DNA from: Maribacter sp.
GTDB taxonomy: Bacteria > Bacteroidota > Bacteroidia > Flavobacteriales > Flavobacteriaceae
DNA: 64,000 nucleotides
Assembly: GCA_020629285.1 (NCBI GenBank)
Contig: JAHDDP010000019.1
Coordinates: 1 to 64,000, forward strand
Direction of reading: 5' to 3'
Below, piece by piece: positions 35,642-46,900 of the stretch (its first letter is position 1; every line of letters begins with the position of its first letter). Both the position numbers and the translations under genes were made by a program. The notes below the pieces were generated by a model. That model made no database searches, was not told the DNA's origin, and worked only from the letters and a program-made list of their open reading frames with translations.

Positions 35642-38600
35642 ATGAAAACTAAACTAACACTATTTAAAATTAAAACTAAGGTATTTACTGTACTGTTTGC
35701 CTTAGTTACATTATCATCATGGTCTCAACAAACCGTGAGTGGTAACGTATCGGACGAAGAAGGACCTTTACCTGGAGCATCGGTAATTGTTCAAGGAACA
35801 ACTAGAGGTACTACTACCGATTTTGATGGTAATTTTACCATTGAAGCAAACACTGAAGACGCACTACAGGTTTCTTACATTGGTTATGAACCACAAAGTG
35901 TTGTCATTGGCGACCAAACTCAATTAAATATAATTCTTAAAGCAGGCAATAAGCTTGACGAAGTTGTTGTAATTGGTTATGGTACTACTAAAAAATCAGA
36001 TTTAACGGGTTCTGTAGCGTCTGTGAGTTCTGAAGAAATCACACAAGTACCCTCAGCAAGGGTAGATCAGGTTTTACAAGGTAGGGCTGCAGGAGTTCAA
36101 GTAACACAAACAAGTGGGGCACCTGGTGCTGGAACCGCTATTCGTGTAAGAGGTGGTAACTCTATTACCGGTAGTAATGAACCATTATGGGTAATTGACG
36201 GCATTGTTGTTGGTACAAATTTCAACCTGAATAATATTAACGCAAGCGATATTAAATCTATTGAAATTCTTAAAGATGCTTCATCTATTGCCATATATGG
36301 CTCTAGGGGTGCCAACGGGGTAGTTCTGGTAACAACTAAAAATGGTTTAGGCGTAGGTACTGGAAAACCTGAAATTAGCGTAAATGTTTTTACAAGTATG
36401 CAAATGCTACCTGAATTACCAGACTTACTAAGTCAAGAAGAACAAATTGCATTTACAAACGAAAGTGCCGATTTTAGAAACGTATCTGCACCTTTTCCAA
36501 ATGATCCATCTACCTACCCAAATAATGATTGGATAGATTTAACAACAGGTCCTGCACCAATTTATAATGCAGATATAAGCCTATCAGGTTCTTCTGAAAA
36601 TGTAAACTATTATAATTCAATCAATTACTTTAATCAAGAAGGTATCGTAAAAAGCACCGGTATCGAAAAATTCATATTTAGGTCAAATTTAGATTTAAAA
36701 TTAAGTGATAAAGTAAAGGCAGGCTTTCGTATCAATTATTCTAGAATTAAAAATGAAAATGGCCTAACCTCCTTTGGCGGTAATGCTTTTGGAACCTTAC
36801 GCACACAACCTGTATTTAATGATGACGGCACATTTAATGGTTTTGACGATGTCATAGGGGCACCATTTAACAATCCGCTGGCAAATTTTGCACTGAACAC
36901 TAATGAAACGTTTACCAATAATCTATTGGCAACTGCTTATTTAGAGTATCGTCCAGCTCCTGGTTGGTTTATACGTTCTACATTCAGTCCAGAATTCAAC
37001 AATACTAAACGAAACCGTTTTAATTCAAGTCAATCTCCAGGTAACCTTGCTATAGGGGTGCAAGATGGTGGTACCGCTAGTGTACGTACTCTAGCAAGTA
37101 CAGGTTGGAACAACGAAAATACGGTACAGTATACTACAGATTTTGGCGAAAACCATAGTTTAACAGTACTAGGCGGTGCATCATTTCAAAAAGTAGAAAC
37201 TGAAATAACAGAATCCGAGGCAGCAGGTATCACTAGTGATGCAACAGGTTTTAATAATTTAGGAAACTCTGACCCTATCAGAGCTATTGTAAGCAGTGAT
37301 TATAATGGGTTTCAAATTGCTTCATTTTTTGGAAGGATAAATTATGACTATAAAGACAAATATCTCTTAACATTGGTAGGTAGATCAGATGGTAGTTCTG
37401 TATTTGCCCCGGGTAACAAGTATGAATTTTATCCTTCAATAGCCGGTGCCTGGAAAATCAGTGAAGAAGAATTCATGCAAGACCAGACTTTGTTCAAAGA
37501 TTTAAAATTCAGAGCTAGTTGGGGTCGTTCAGGTAATCAGGCGATTGGTCCATATAGAACATTGGGTGTACTTACTGAGGCTAACACAACCTTGAATGGA
37601 TCAGAGGTTCCTGGCTTAACATTAGGAAGACCTGCAAATCCAAATCTACAATGGGAAACCACAACTTCTTTAGATATCGCTCTAGAAGCATCAATGTTCA
37701 ATGGTAGACTTTTTGCGGAGTTTAACTACTACCAAAAAGAAACTAATGATTTACTTTTAGATGTTACCATACCAAGACAAACAGGTTTCACAAGTCAACT
37801 ACAAAATGTAGGTTCACTTTCAAACAAGGGTTGGGAACTTTTATTAACATCTACCAACATATCCAAAACAGATTTTAGCTGGAATTCTTCAGTAGCCTTA
37901 TCTTCTAACGACAACGAGATTTTAGATTTAGGGGGACAAGAGTTTATAGATGTTGTCGTAGATCCTATTATTGGTTCTGGAAACACAAGACTTATCGTAG
38001 GTGAGTCGGTTCCAGTATACACAGGTCTAAACTACTTAGGTACTTGGAAGAGCCAAGAAGAAATTGATGCATCTGGCAGAACCGACCCACAAGTTGTTGG
38101 TGGATCACACTTTGAGGATATTAATGGTGATGGCATTGCATCTACAGAGGACAATGTTATCTTAGGTAGCCCAATTCCCGATTTAATTTTTGGTATTGAA
38201 AACTCTATTTCTTATAAGAATTTAGACTTTTCATTTTTCTTTCAAGGCACTATAGGTAATGAGGTGTATAACCTAAGAATGCGTAATCATTATTTCAACA
38301 GAGGTGAGACAGTAAAATTTGGCGACTTACGAGACCGTTGGACCGTAAACAACCCAACCTCAGATATTCCCAGAGCAGGAGCCGATACGGTGACCAATAC
38401 ACCGAGTAATTCCCAATATGTAGAAGATGGTTCTCACCTGCGTTTGAAGACAGTAAGATTGGCATATAATTTCCCTACTGATAAAATAGGACTTGACGGC
38501 CTTAAAAAAGCTACCATTTATTTATCGGGAGCTAACTTATTGTTGTTCTCTAAAACTAGACTGATCGAACCAGAGGCCAGTAATTTTGGTAGAACTGGCT

Positions 38601-38683
38601 TGGGTAATATTGCACAAGGATATTTAAATGCCAATTATCCTAACCCACGTGTTATAACGCTTGGTGTAAACGTAACTTTTTAA
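35642..38683 (+). CDS. SusC/RagA family TonB-dependent receptor (PUL)
   Basis: Imports oligosaccharides made by the surface enzymes of this PUL into the periplasm. 1013 residues. Signal peptide ends SSWSQ (about 29). A carboxypeptidase-regulatory-like domain (30-105, GPLPGASVIVQGTTRGTTTD) is followed by plug elements LDEVVVIGYGTTKKSDLTG and AIRVRGGNSITGSNEPLWVI, then the beta-barrel ending in Phe. The susD partner follows after 10 bases. A TonB-energised transporter; ligand inferred only from neighbours. Confidence 0.95.
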   Translation: MKTKLTLFKIKTKVFTVLFALVTLSSWSQQTVSGNVSDEEGPLPGASVIVQGTTRGTTTDFDGNFTIEANTEDALQVSYIGYEPQSVVIGDQTQLNIILKAGNKLDEVVVIGYGTTKKSDLTGSVASVSSEEITQVPSARVDQVLQGRAAGVQVTQTSGAPGAGTAIRVRGGNSITGSNEPLWVIDGIVVGTNFNLNNINASDIKSIEILKDASSIAIYGSRGANGVVLVTTKNGLGVGTGKPEISVNVFTSMQMLPELPDLLSQEEQIAFTNESADFRNVSAPFPNDPSTYPNNDWIDLTTGPAPIYNADISLSGSSENVNYYNSINYFNQEGIVKSTGIEKFIFRSNLDLKLSDKVKAGFRINYSRIKNENGLTSFGGNAFGTLRTQPVFNDDGTFNGFDDVIGAPFNNPLANFALNTNETFTNNLLATAYLEYRPAPGWFIRSTFSPEFNNTKRNRFNSSQSPGNLAIGVQDGGTASVRTLASTGWNNENTVQYTTDFGENHSLTVLGGASFQKVETEITESEAAGITSDATGFNNLGNSDPIRAIVSSDYNGFQIASFFGRINYDYKDKYLLTLVGRSDGSSVFAPGNKYEFYPSIAGAWKISEEEFMQDQTLFKDLKFRASWGRSGNQAIGPYRTLGVLTEANTTLNGSEVPGLTLGRPANPNLQWETTTSLDIALEASMFNGRLFAEFNYYQKETNDLLLDVTIPRQTGFTSQLQNVGSLSNKGWELLLTSTNISKTDFSWNSSVALSSNDNEILDLGGQEFIDVVVDPIIGSGNTRLIVGESVPVYTGLNYLGTWKSQEEIDASGRTDPQVVGGSHFEDINGDGIASTEDNVILGSPIPDLIFGIENSISYKNLDFSFFFQGTIGNEVYNLRMRNHYFNRGETVKFGDLRDRWTVNNPTSDIPRAGADTVTNTPSNSQYVEDGSHLRLKTVRLAYNFPTDKIGLDGLKKATIYLSGANLLLFSKTRLIEPEASNFGRTGLGNIAQGYLNANYPNPRVITLGVNVTF

Positions 38684-38693
38684 AAAAACAACT

Positions 38694-40262
38694 ATGAAAA
38701 CAAAGAACATTTTTTTATACATCTTCATTATATTCTCCGCCATTGGATGTGAGAAGTTTTTAGAAGAAGATCCAAGAGCCATTGTGGCTCCCGAAACCTT
38801 TTTTGCATCTGAAAGTGATGCAAGACAAGCTATTAATGGAACCTATGCCATATTAAAAAACAATTCTATCTATGGTCAAGTAGGCCTAGATCATTTTTAT
38901 GATAATGGTGCTGATATTATCGAACCTAATCGTGCTGCAAATTTTGTAGAACCGATTGGTAATTATTCAATGAACGAGGCTCTTGCAGATGTATCGGTCC
39001 AAAAAATGAGTGTTTCAGATACATGGAAAGACCTTTATAAAGTTATATTCAATACAAACATAATTATAGATAGGGTACAAGACAATGAGGGTATTTTAGA
39101 AGGCTCACGAACAGAAATTATCGCAGAGGCCCGTTTTTTAAGAGCACTATGCTATTGGCACATTACCAATCTTTGGGGAGATGCCCCATATTACAATGAA
39201 GTACTTACATTAGAAGAAGTAAGTTCATTACCAAGAACAGATGAGTCCACTATTATCGCTGGAGTAATAGATGATTTACAATTTGCCCAGTCTATTTTAC
39301 CTTCTACGTACCCAGATGATCAAAGAGGCCGTGCCACGAAATGGGTAGCTGCCATTATTGAGGCTAAAATTTATATGAAGCAACAAGAGTGGACAGTTGG
39401 TTTAGGTAAATGTCTGGAAATTATAGATGAATCTCCACATGCACTATTACCAACCTATAATGAGGTTTTTGATCCAGCTAATGAATATAACCCAGAAATT
39501 ATTTGGTCTTTAGATTTCGCTAGGGATATCGAAGGAATTTTCGACCCTGCCTTTCCGGGTAGATCATTTGCCGGTAACAACAGCTGGAGACCAAGCATGT
39601 TCAACCCTCGCTTAAGAGATGAGCCTAAAAATGCAGATGAAAGATCTGCTTTAAGAGATGCCCTTTCAGAAAGAGGCGAAGCATTTAATGGTACAGGCTT
39701 ACAAGTTGCTTCTAAAGATTTTGCTGAAAAATTTCCATTAAATGATTTAAGAAGAGAATTGAACATTGTAGATAATTATTTAGGTTTCGAATTAAATTTC
39801 CCATACATGGCTAAATTCTGGAATTTAGATTTAGAAAGCTCTCCTCGTTTCAATCACTCGGACAATAGAATGGTTTTTCGTTTAGCAGATGTCTATTTAA
39901 TGGCGGCAGAATGTGAAAACGAGGCTAATGGTCCTGGTAATGCTTATCAATATATTGAGCCAATTAGAAAGCGTGCTTTTGAAACTGAAGAAGAATGGAA
40001 ACTAGAAGGTCTTACCCAACAAGGCTTTAGAGAGGCTATCTATGATGAACGAAAGTGGGAGCTTGCAGGCGAAGCACATAGAAGATATGACCTAATACGT
40101 TGGGGTATCTTAATAGATGTTGTTACAAACTTAGAATATCGTTTTTGGGAACCGAATTTAAATATTAGACCATGGCATGTTAAACTTCCTATTCCGCTAC
40201 AAGAACTGGAACAAAATCCTGTCTTATTAGAATCTGACCCTACAAATAATGGGTATAGATAA
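38694..40262 (+). CDS. SusD/RagB family glycan-binding lipoprotein (PUL)
   Basis: 522 residues with lipobox AIGC (about Cys18), then KFLEEDPRAIVAPETFFAS, the classical SusD start. An RFLRALCYWHITNLWGDAPY segment and the C-terminal ERKWELAGEAHRRYDLIRWG are RagB/SusD hallmarks. It forms the lid of the SusC transporter and binds the polysaccharide at the cell surface. It is followed by a strong hairpin before the GH5-like gene. Confidence 0.95.
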   Translation: MKTKNIFLYIFIIFSAIGCEKFLEEDPRAIVAPETFFASESDARQAINGTYAILKNNSIYGQVGLDHFYDNGADIIEPNRAANFVEPIGNYSMNEALADVSVQKMSVSDTWKDLYKVIFNTNIIIDRVQDNEGILEGSRTEIIAEARFLRALCYWHITNLWGDAPYYNEVLTLEEVSSLPRTDESTIIAGVIDDLQFAQSILPSTYPDDQRGRATKWVAAIIEAKIYMKQQEWTVGLGKCLEIIDESPHALLPTYNEVFDPANEYNPEIIWSLDFARDIEGIFDPAFPGRSFAGNNSWRPSMFNPRLRDEPKNADERSALRDALSERGEAFNGTGLQVASKDFAEKFPLNDLRRELNIVDNYLGFELNFPYMAKFWNLDLESSPRFNHSDNRMVFRLADVYLMAAECENEANGPGNAYQYIEPIRKRAFETEEEWKLEGLTQQGFREAIYDERKWELAGEAHRRYDLIRWGILIDVVTNLEYRFWEPNLNIRPWHVKLPIPLQELEQNPVLLESDPTNNGYR

Positions 40263-40330
40263 AAATTGATATTATTATAAAATAGTTACCAGAATTGGTA
40301 ATTCATATTAGTTGTTTGAAGTTAGTTGGT

Positions 40331-40367
40331 AGAGTGGGACAAAACATGTTTTTGTCCCACTCTCTTT
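40331..40367 (+). terminator. Strong hairpin after susD (terminator or attenuator)
   Basis: Perfect 15-base stem (arms 40331-40345 and 40349-40363, AGAGTGGGACAAAAA-like) with a tiny loop and a short T-run. It separates susD from the GH5-like gene, which has no AGGAT box of its own. Partial read-through would set a lower level of the enzyme than of SusCD. Confidence 0.85.
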
Positions 40368-40434
40368 TTACCATGTATCATTAAATACAGAAACTCAAAC
40401 AATGTGTCACTTCCAACTTTTAAAAAATTATATC

Positions 40435-41844
40435 ATGAAAAAAACATTCTTAATTTTCCTTTTAGTTTTTGCCGGTAATATAACCTGTTCAGCTCAAATT
40501 AAACATGGTCTACGAGATAGCCAAGGAAGACACGTTATACCAAGAGGTTTCGTAATAAACACAAATGATCACAAAGGCGAAGTCTACTTTAATTCTGATG
40601 ACTATACCCGTATGGTTCGCATGGGTAGTAATACACAGGTAATAAGATTAGAGCTGGGCAAGCTTAGTAGTTTTCCTGGCGGAAAATTAGACGACAACTA
40701 TTTAATAAAATTAGATTCTTTGGTTGAACTAGGTAGACATGCCGGGTTCAAAACCATATTTAAAATGACCGTCTATGGTATAGATAGTTTTATTTGGGAA
40801 GATTTTTGGTTAAATAAAAATAATGAATACAATACCTATATAGAAGCTTGGCAAGTAATATGGAAAAGATATGCCAAAGAATCTTCGGTTTTAGGCTATG
40901 ACATTGTCAACGAACCTAGAAAGCTTACAATGGATATCACGTATAATGAACTTACTAGAAAATACTTAATTCCGTTATATCAAAAAATTATAGATGCCAG
41001 CAATTTAATAAACCCGGATAAAAAGATACTGTTACAGTCCATTTTCATGAATAAAGGTGAAGCTATTGATAATAACCAATATGCCGAAATAACCACAAAT
41101 GTGAATAGAAAAAATATAGTGTTTGCACCTCACATTTATCAAAATAAAATAGAATACATTAAACCGGTTATGAATCGCTTTGATAAAGAATCTACCTTTT
41201 TGAACGCACCAATTCTAATTGGTGAATGGGGTTTTCCTACATTTACAACAACAGACACTTTGGTTTCGGGTAAACTAGGTCAATTAGAATATCGAGAGCT
41301 TTACATTAAAACCGCAGAAGTTTTTGACAAAATGGGAGTTGGCAGTATAAAAGCATGGTTTTTGGGTAATCGAAGTATGCAGAATTTTTTACCCGGTGGT
41401 CCGTCAACATGGGCAATATTCAGTGATAAAAAAGCTGCAGGTACTGTAGAAAGAAAATACATTACAGATATCATTTCCAGACCTTATCCACAAACCATTG
41501 CCGGTGACATTAAATCATTTTTGTTCAACCATGCCACACGCACTCTAGACTTAACGATAAAACCAGATAGTAAAAAAGGATCTTCAGAAATCTTCATTGG
41601 TGCCAACAGACATTATCCAGATGGGTTCTCAATTCTTATAGACGATGATTTTATCATGTACCACGACCCGATTAAAAATAAAGGTCTAGAGGTATTTAAA
41701 TGCCCAAAAAGCATGCAACCAAAAAATTTTATCTGGAATTCCTTCACCCAAAAACTTACCATATTACAATGGCCTGACAATAAAACTGAACTTCAAATTA
41801 AAATAGTACCCGGTATTAGAAATTATATTGAAGGGTCAAATTAG
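40435..41844 (+). CDS. GH5-like glycoside hydrolase
   Basis: 469 residues from the ATG at 40435 (a start 11 codons earlier spoils the signal peptide); the signal ends at CSAQ. A (beta/alpha)8 cellulase-fold enzyme: opening LRDSQGRHVIPRGFVIN, acid/base Glu160 in VNEPRKL, and nucleophile Glu264 in LIGEWGFP, at the expected spacing for clan GH-A. Residues about 370-469 form a beta domain (FLFNHATRTLDLTIKPDS), as in endoglycoceramidase-like GH5. Substrate is unknown; a beta-linked sugar such as glucuronide, xyloside or glucoside of the target glycan is plausible. Confidence 0.8.
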   Translation: MKKTFLIFLLVFAGNITCSAQIKHGLRDSQGRHVIPRGFVINTNDHKGEVYFNSDDYTRMVRMGSNTQVIRLELGKLSSFPGGKLDDNYLIKLDSLVELGRHAGFKTIFKMTVYGIDSFIWEDFWLNKNNEYNTYIEAWQVIWKRYAKESSVLGYDIVNEPRKLTMDITYNELTRKYLIPLYQKIIDASNLINPDKKILLQSIFMNKGEAIDNNQYAEITTNVNRKNIVFAPHIYQNKIEYIKPVMNRFDKESTFLNAPILIGEWGFPTFTTTDTLVSGKLGQLEYRELYIKTAEVFDKMGVGSIKAWFLGNRSMQNFLPGGPSTWAIFSDKKAAGTVERKYITDIISRPYPQTIAGDIKSFLFNHATRTLDLTIKPDSKKGSSEIFIGANRHYPDGFSILIDDDFIMYHDPIKNKGLEVFKCPKSMQPKNFIWNSFTQKLTILQWPDNKTELQIKIVPGIRNYIEGSN

Positions 41845-41863
41845 AAACAAGTATAATGTACTC

Positions 41864-41905
41864 TCAATTCAAAAATCATAATATTATCTATAATCTTTGA
41901 ATTGA
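41864..41905. terminator. Inverted repeat between convergent genes
   Basis: Arms TCAATTCAAA (41864-41873) and the complement at 41896-41905, separated by 22 AT-rich bases. It lies between the GH5-like gene and the convergent sulfatase, without a clean T-run, so termination is only likely. Confidence 0.4.
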
Positions 41906-41933
41906 AGGCACTACGAAAATATCAAATAATAAA

Positions 41934-43682
41934 TTATTTATTGACTTTTACAATGTCACTTGGTTTAAAACCAATTCTGTGGGCTTGTACTTTAAGAGTA
42001 CTATTATCCTGCAATTCAAAAGGACCGGTATAAACCTGCCACTCCGCCGGTTCCTTTTTATTGTTCATAGTTACTTTATAACCAATAGAAGCACCTTCTG
42101 TATTACAAGCAATAGATACTGAAGACTTATTAATATCAACACTAGGCTGTAAGGTAACGGGCTGTACTTTTTCCCCTTTCCATAATTGCTTTAACAGCTC
42201 ACCTTCAGGTAAGTTTGGTTGATCACCAATTTTTGCTATCCAATTATCCAACTCGCTACTCAATTCCTCTAAAGTGTCGGCATAATCCGGGTTTTCTGCC
42301 AAGTTATTTATTTCGTGAGGATCAATTTCACAATCATAAAGTTCATGTACGGGCTTTGTAGTACCGAACCATAAAGCTTGTACTGAATCTAATTTACCTG
42401 CATCTCTTAAGCGCAATAACTCTTGCATGGTCGGTATATTTTCTCTGTAATCTATTGGTAAATAATAACCTTGTTCCGGTCTATAATTTCTAATATATTT
42501 AAAACGATTGTTTCTTACTGCTCTAATGGCATCAGTAAACCCATCAAAGCGATCAGCGGCAGCATAGATATATTCTCTCTCATTTTTAGCTTTAAATTCG
42601 CCTAAAAAAGCTTGTCCTTGCATATATTTTCTTGGTTCGGTATTAATTAATGAAAGTAATGTTGGTGCAAAATCCACAAAACTAATTAAGCGATCATCTT
42701 TAGAACCTGCATTTGCTTTATGTGGGAATCTAACTATCATAGGGGTGTTCAAGCCCGAGTCGTAAATTAATCGTTTTTGTCTAGGCATTGTTCCACCGTG
42801 ATCTCCGTAAAAAAAGATAATTGTATTTTCTAATAACCCATCATCTTCCAATTGCTTTAGAACCGCACCCAGCTGGCTATCCATTTCTGCGATATTATTA
42901 TACATTTTCCACATATCTCTCTGCACAATTTCAGTATCGGGCAGATAAGGAGGTATATTAAACTTTATGTCTTTAGAAATATGCTCTGGTGTTTCTTCTT
43001 CGGGCATTCTACCTTCTTTCCACTTAAAACTTTTATCCCCAAGCTTATAATGTCTTTGCTCTATATACCGATGTCCGTAAGGTTCAAATAATCCAGATTC
43101 ATGTGTTTCGGTAAAATTAACGACTGAAAAAAAAGGCTGATCCTCACCTCTATTACGCCAATGCGCGTAAGGACCACTTTCATTCCAAGCCGTTTTAGGT
43201 GCCTTGAACTGATAATCTGTTTTATAATTGTTGGTACAATAATACCCTTCTTTACGCAGCAATTCACTGATCATTTTAACTTCTGGTGGAGGTACCGCGC
43301 CATATGCCGGTAAACCGGTTACCTCTGTATAAGATGTAGTTCTCATATGATTGGCTCCTATACTTGATGGATACATACCCGTTGTAATAGCCGCCCTACT
43401 AGGAGCACAAACACCAGATGTAGAAAACAGATTTGGATAAATAACACCTTCTTTTGCCAACCTACTTAAATTGGGAGTCACAATTGTAGAGTTTCCAAAC
43501 GGAGGTAAATAAGCGCTCATATCTTCTGTAACCAACCATAGAATATTTGGCCGTTCTGATAGACTTACCTCAGTAGATATTTCAACAGCCTCCTTTTTTT
43601 TATTGTTATCATTACAGCTTATCATCAATAAAATAAGACAGAAGGTTACAACCCTTGAAAAGCTAGACGCTATATATTTCAT
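41934..43682 (-). CDS. S1 family sulfatase, heparan-N-sulfatase-like lipoprotein
   Basis: 582 residues with lipobox ISC (Cys23). Sulfatase core: VTEDMSAYL (metal site in the Glu-Asp form), formylglycine motif C92-A-P-S-R followed by AAITTGMYP, and FFYGDHGGTMPRQKR. The pattern resembles the S1_8 group (heparan-N-sulfatase-like), which also occurs in ulvan loci. The last about 75 residues (from about 505) are a small beta domain of the chitobiase C-terminal type (ASIGYKVTMNNKKEPAEWQV). Monocistronic, divergent from the fusion gene at 43936. Confidence 0.92.
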   Translation of the reverse strand: MKYIASSFSRVVTFCLILLMISCNDNNKKKEAVEISTEVSLSERPNILWLVTEDMSAYLPPFGNSTIVTPNLSRLAKEGVIYPNLFSTSGVCAPSRAAITTGMYPSSIGANHMRTTSYTEVTGLPAYGAVPPPEVKMISELLRKEGYYCTNNYKTDYQFKAPKTAWNESGPYAHWRNRGEDQPFFSVVNFTETHESGLFEPYGHRYIEQRHYKLGDKSFKWKEGRMPEEETPEHISKDIKFNIPPYLPDTEIVQRDMWKMYNNIAEMDSQLGAVLKQLEDDGLLENTIIFFYGDHGGTMPRQKRLIYDSGLNTPMIVRFPHKANAGSKDDRLISFVDFAPTLLSLINTEPRKYMQGQAFLGEFKAKNEREYIYAAADRFDGFTDAIRAVRNNRFKYIRNYRPEQGYYLPIDYRENIPTMQELLRLRDAGKLDSVQALWFGTTKPVHELYDCEIDPHEINNLAENPDYADTLEELSSELDNWIAKIGDQPNLPEGELLKQLWKGEKVQPVTLQPSVDINKSSVSIACNTEGASIGYKVTMNNKKEPAEWQVYTGPFELQDNSTLKVQAHRIGFKPSDIVKVNK

Positions 43683-43935
43683 AATTTAATGTTTGAGTAT
43701 ATGGTATAAGCTAAAATTAGTCTTCTCCAAAAGAATAACCATACTGGTGTGTAGGCTATAAAACCAATAAACATAATTCCATTATTTTTAAACAAACATT
43801 TAAATTACATTACCCTTAACATGTTCAGGACAGCACAGGATGGATACTATGACCTTGAAACTTAAGTTTGGTAATGCGGTCCAAAAAAAAGACCGAACAA
43901 CAAATCAACAAAAACAATAAAACTAAAATCAACGT
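43683..43935. promoter_or_regulatory. Divergent promoter region between two sulfatase genes
   Basis: A 253-base spacer, very AT-rich. One AGGAT box faces right (43826-43842). No matching box in the opposite orientation is seen, so the leftward sulfatase may be controlled by the same bound protein or separately. Confidence 0.5.
43826..43870 (+). promoter_or_regulatory. AGGAT-box promoter of the sulfatase-GH78 fusion
   Basis: CAGGACAGCACAGGATG (43826-43842), 15 of 17 bases as in the susC copy, with pentamers AGGAC-AGCAC-AGGAT. After 20 bases there is a perfect -7 TAAGTTTG (43863-43870), fitting TAnnTTTG. The ATG follows 65 bases later. Confidence 0.72.
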
Positions 43936-46900
43936 ATGCTTAAGATAATAAGACGTTTAGCTGTATTCTTATTTTGTTTAATAGGAAGCTTATCATATGG
44001 TCAAAACAAAGAACAAAAAAGCGCGAAACCTAATATCATATTCATTTTAACAGATGACCAGAGATTTGATGCTATAGGTTATGCTGGAAATAAATTTGTA
44101 GAAACTCCAGAAATGGATGCTTTGGCAAAAGCTGGTACTTATTTTAATAAAGCAATTGTTACCACGCCCATTTGTGCAGCTAGTAGAGCTAGTATTATAA
44201 CCGGTCTACATGAGAGAGCACATAATTTCAATTTTCAAACCGGTAATGTTCGCGAAGAGTATATGGAAAACTCCTATCCTACGCTATTAAAAAACAACGG
44301 TTATTACACAGGTTTTTACGGGAAGTACGGTGTTAGATACGATGATTTAGAGAAGCAATTCGACGAATTTGAATCTTATGATAGAAACAACCGATATAAA
44401 GATCGAAGAGGATATTATTACAAGACAATTGATAATGATACTGTTCATTTAACTAGATATACAGGGCAAAAAGCCTTAGATTTCATTGACAGTAACGCAT
44501 CTGGCAATGAGCCGTTTTGCCTATCCTTAAGCTTTAGCGCTCCTCATGCTCATGATCCCGCGGAGGATCAATACTTTTGGCAGAATAGTACAAATAGTTT
44601 ATTGACTAATATTACCATACCCGAACCTGCCCTATCAGATGATAAATATTTTAATGCGCAACCTGAAATAGTTAGACAAGGCTTTAATAGATTGCGCTGG
44701 ACATGGAGATATGACACCCCAGAAAAATATCAACATAGCTTAAAAGGCTATTACAGAATGATTTCCGGAATTGACTTAGAGATTAAGCAAATTAGAAAAA
44801 GACTGAAGGAGAAAGGCATTGAAGACAACACGGTCATAATAGTTATGGGCGATAATGGCTACTTTTTAGGTGAGCGCCAACTTGCCGGAAAATGGTTAAT
44901 GTATGATAATTCTATACGTGTACCATTGATAATTTTTGACCCACGAGTAAACAAACATCAAGATATTAATGACATGGTTCTAAATATAGATGTTACTTCT
45001 ACAATTGCAGATCTGGCTAATGTAGAAATACCTAACACATGGCAAGGAAAAAGTCTTATGCCACTTGTAAATCAAGAAAAAAAATCCATAGACAGAGATA
45101 CCGTTTTAATAGAACATATTTGGGATTTTGAAAGCATTGCCCCCAGTGAAGGTGTGCGTACCAACGAATGGAAATATTTTAGATACGTAAATGACAAAAC
45201 AATAGAAGAATTATACAACCTTAAAAAAGACCCTCTAGAAATCAACAACTTAATCGGTAAGAAAAAATATGTTGAAACGGCAAACAAGTTACGATCTAAA
45301 CTAGATGAACTTATAAAAAAGAATAGTAACGAATATAGAGCTGCCCCTACAGATTTAACGGTTGAATTGATCAGGGCACCAGAAACAGAGGTTGAAATTT
45401 TTGACCTACAACCAGAATTTGGTTGGACGGTACCTTCGGCATCCAAATTTCAATCGGCATATCAAATTTTAGTAGCTAGCGATAAGTCAACAATCGATGC
45501 CAATAATGGAAATGTTTGGGATAGCCAACGAGTAGCTTCTAATCTATCAACAAATGTAGAATATAAAGGTAAGCCCTTAGAAACAGGAAAAACGTATTAT
45601 TGGAAAGTAAGAATTTGGGATGAAGATAATCGCTTGGTAGATTATTCTGAAATGCAAAAATTTACTACAGGGCAAAGTGATAGTTATATTATCTCTACCG
45701 AAAACAAATTTGTGACAACAAAGGTAGATCCGGTTGTATTCGAAAAAAGAGGTGATGTGTATTTTATGGATTTTGGTAAAGCAGCCTTCGCAACTATCGA
45801 TTTTAACTATAATGCGAAGAAACCACACACCTTGACATTTAGAATTGGTGAAATGGTAGATGAAGAAGGCAATGTCAATAGAACCCCTCCAGCGAAAAGT
45901 AATATTCGCTATCAAGAGATTCAAGTTGATGTAAAACCAGGACAAAAAAAATATCAGATCGAAGTACAAAAAAATGAAAGAAATACTAGACCTAACCAAG
46001 CTGTAGCATTACCTAAAGGGTTCCCCCCACTTCTTCCATTTAGATATGCCGAGGTAGAAGGAGCTCAAGAAACAGTTTCTAAAGAAGACTTTCAGCAATT
46101 AGCATTTCATACCTATTGGGATGAAGAAGCAAGTAGTTTTGAGAGTGATGACGACATACTTAATCAAGTTTGGGATTTATGTAAGTACTCTATAAAAGCA
46201 ACCACATTTAATGGACTTTATGTGGATGGAGATAGAGAAAGAATACCTTATGAAGCAGATGCTTACCTGAATCAGCTAAGTCATTATACCACTGATCGTG
46301 AATTCGCTATGGCAAGACGTACTATAGAGTATTTCATGAAAAACCCAACATGGCCAACAGAATGGCAACAACATGTAGCTCTTTTAATTTATGCGGATTA
46401 TATGTATACCGGCAACACTGAGTTAATTGAGAGATATTATGATGCACTTAAACATAAATCATTATTTGAACTTTCTAATGAAGACGGTCTAATAACTTCA
46501 ACGAAAGTTGATAAAGAATTTATGCGAAAATTGGGCTTTCCTGACGGATATAAAAAACCATTAACGGATATTGTTGATTGGCCTCCTGCGAATTTCAATG
46601 GTAGTAAAACGGCCGGTGAACTTGACGGTTTTGAATTTATGCCATACAGTACCGTAATTAATTCGTTTTTTTATGAGAACATGAAGATTATGGCCGAGTT
46701 TGCAAAAATCCTCGGAAAAACCCAAGAAGTATTAGACTTTGAACTAAGAGCTGCAAAAGCCAAGAAAGCGGTTAACGAACAAATGTTCGATAAAGAGAGA
46801 GGAATTTATGTAGACGGTATTGGCTCAAAACATGCATCTTTACACGCTAATATGATGCCATTGGCATTTGGTTTGGTGCCAGAAGAGCACTACCAAACTG

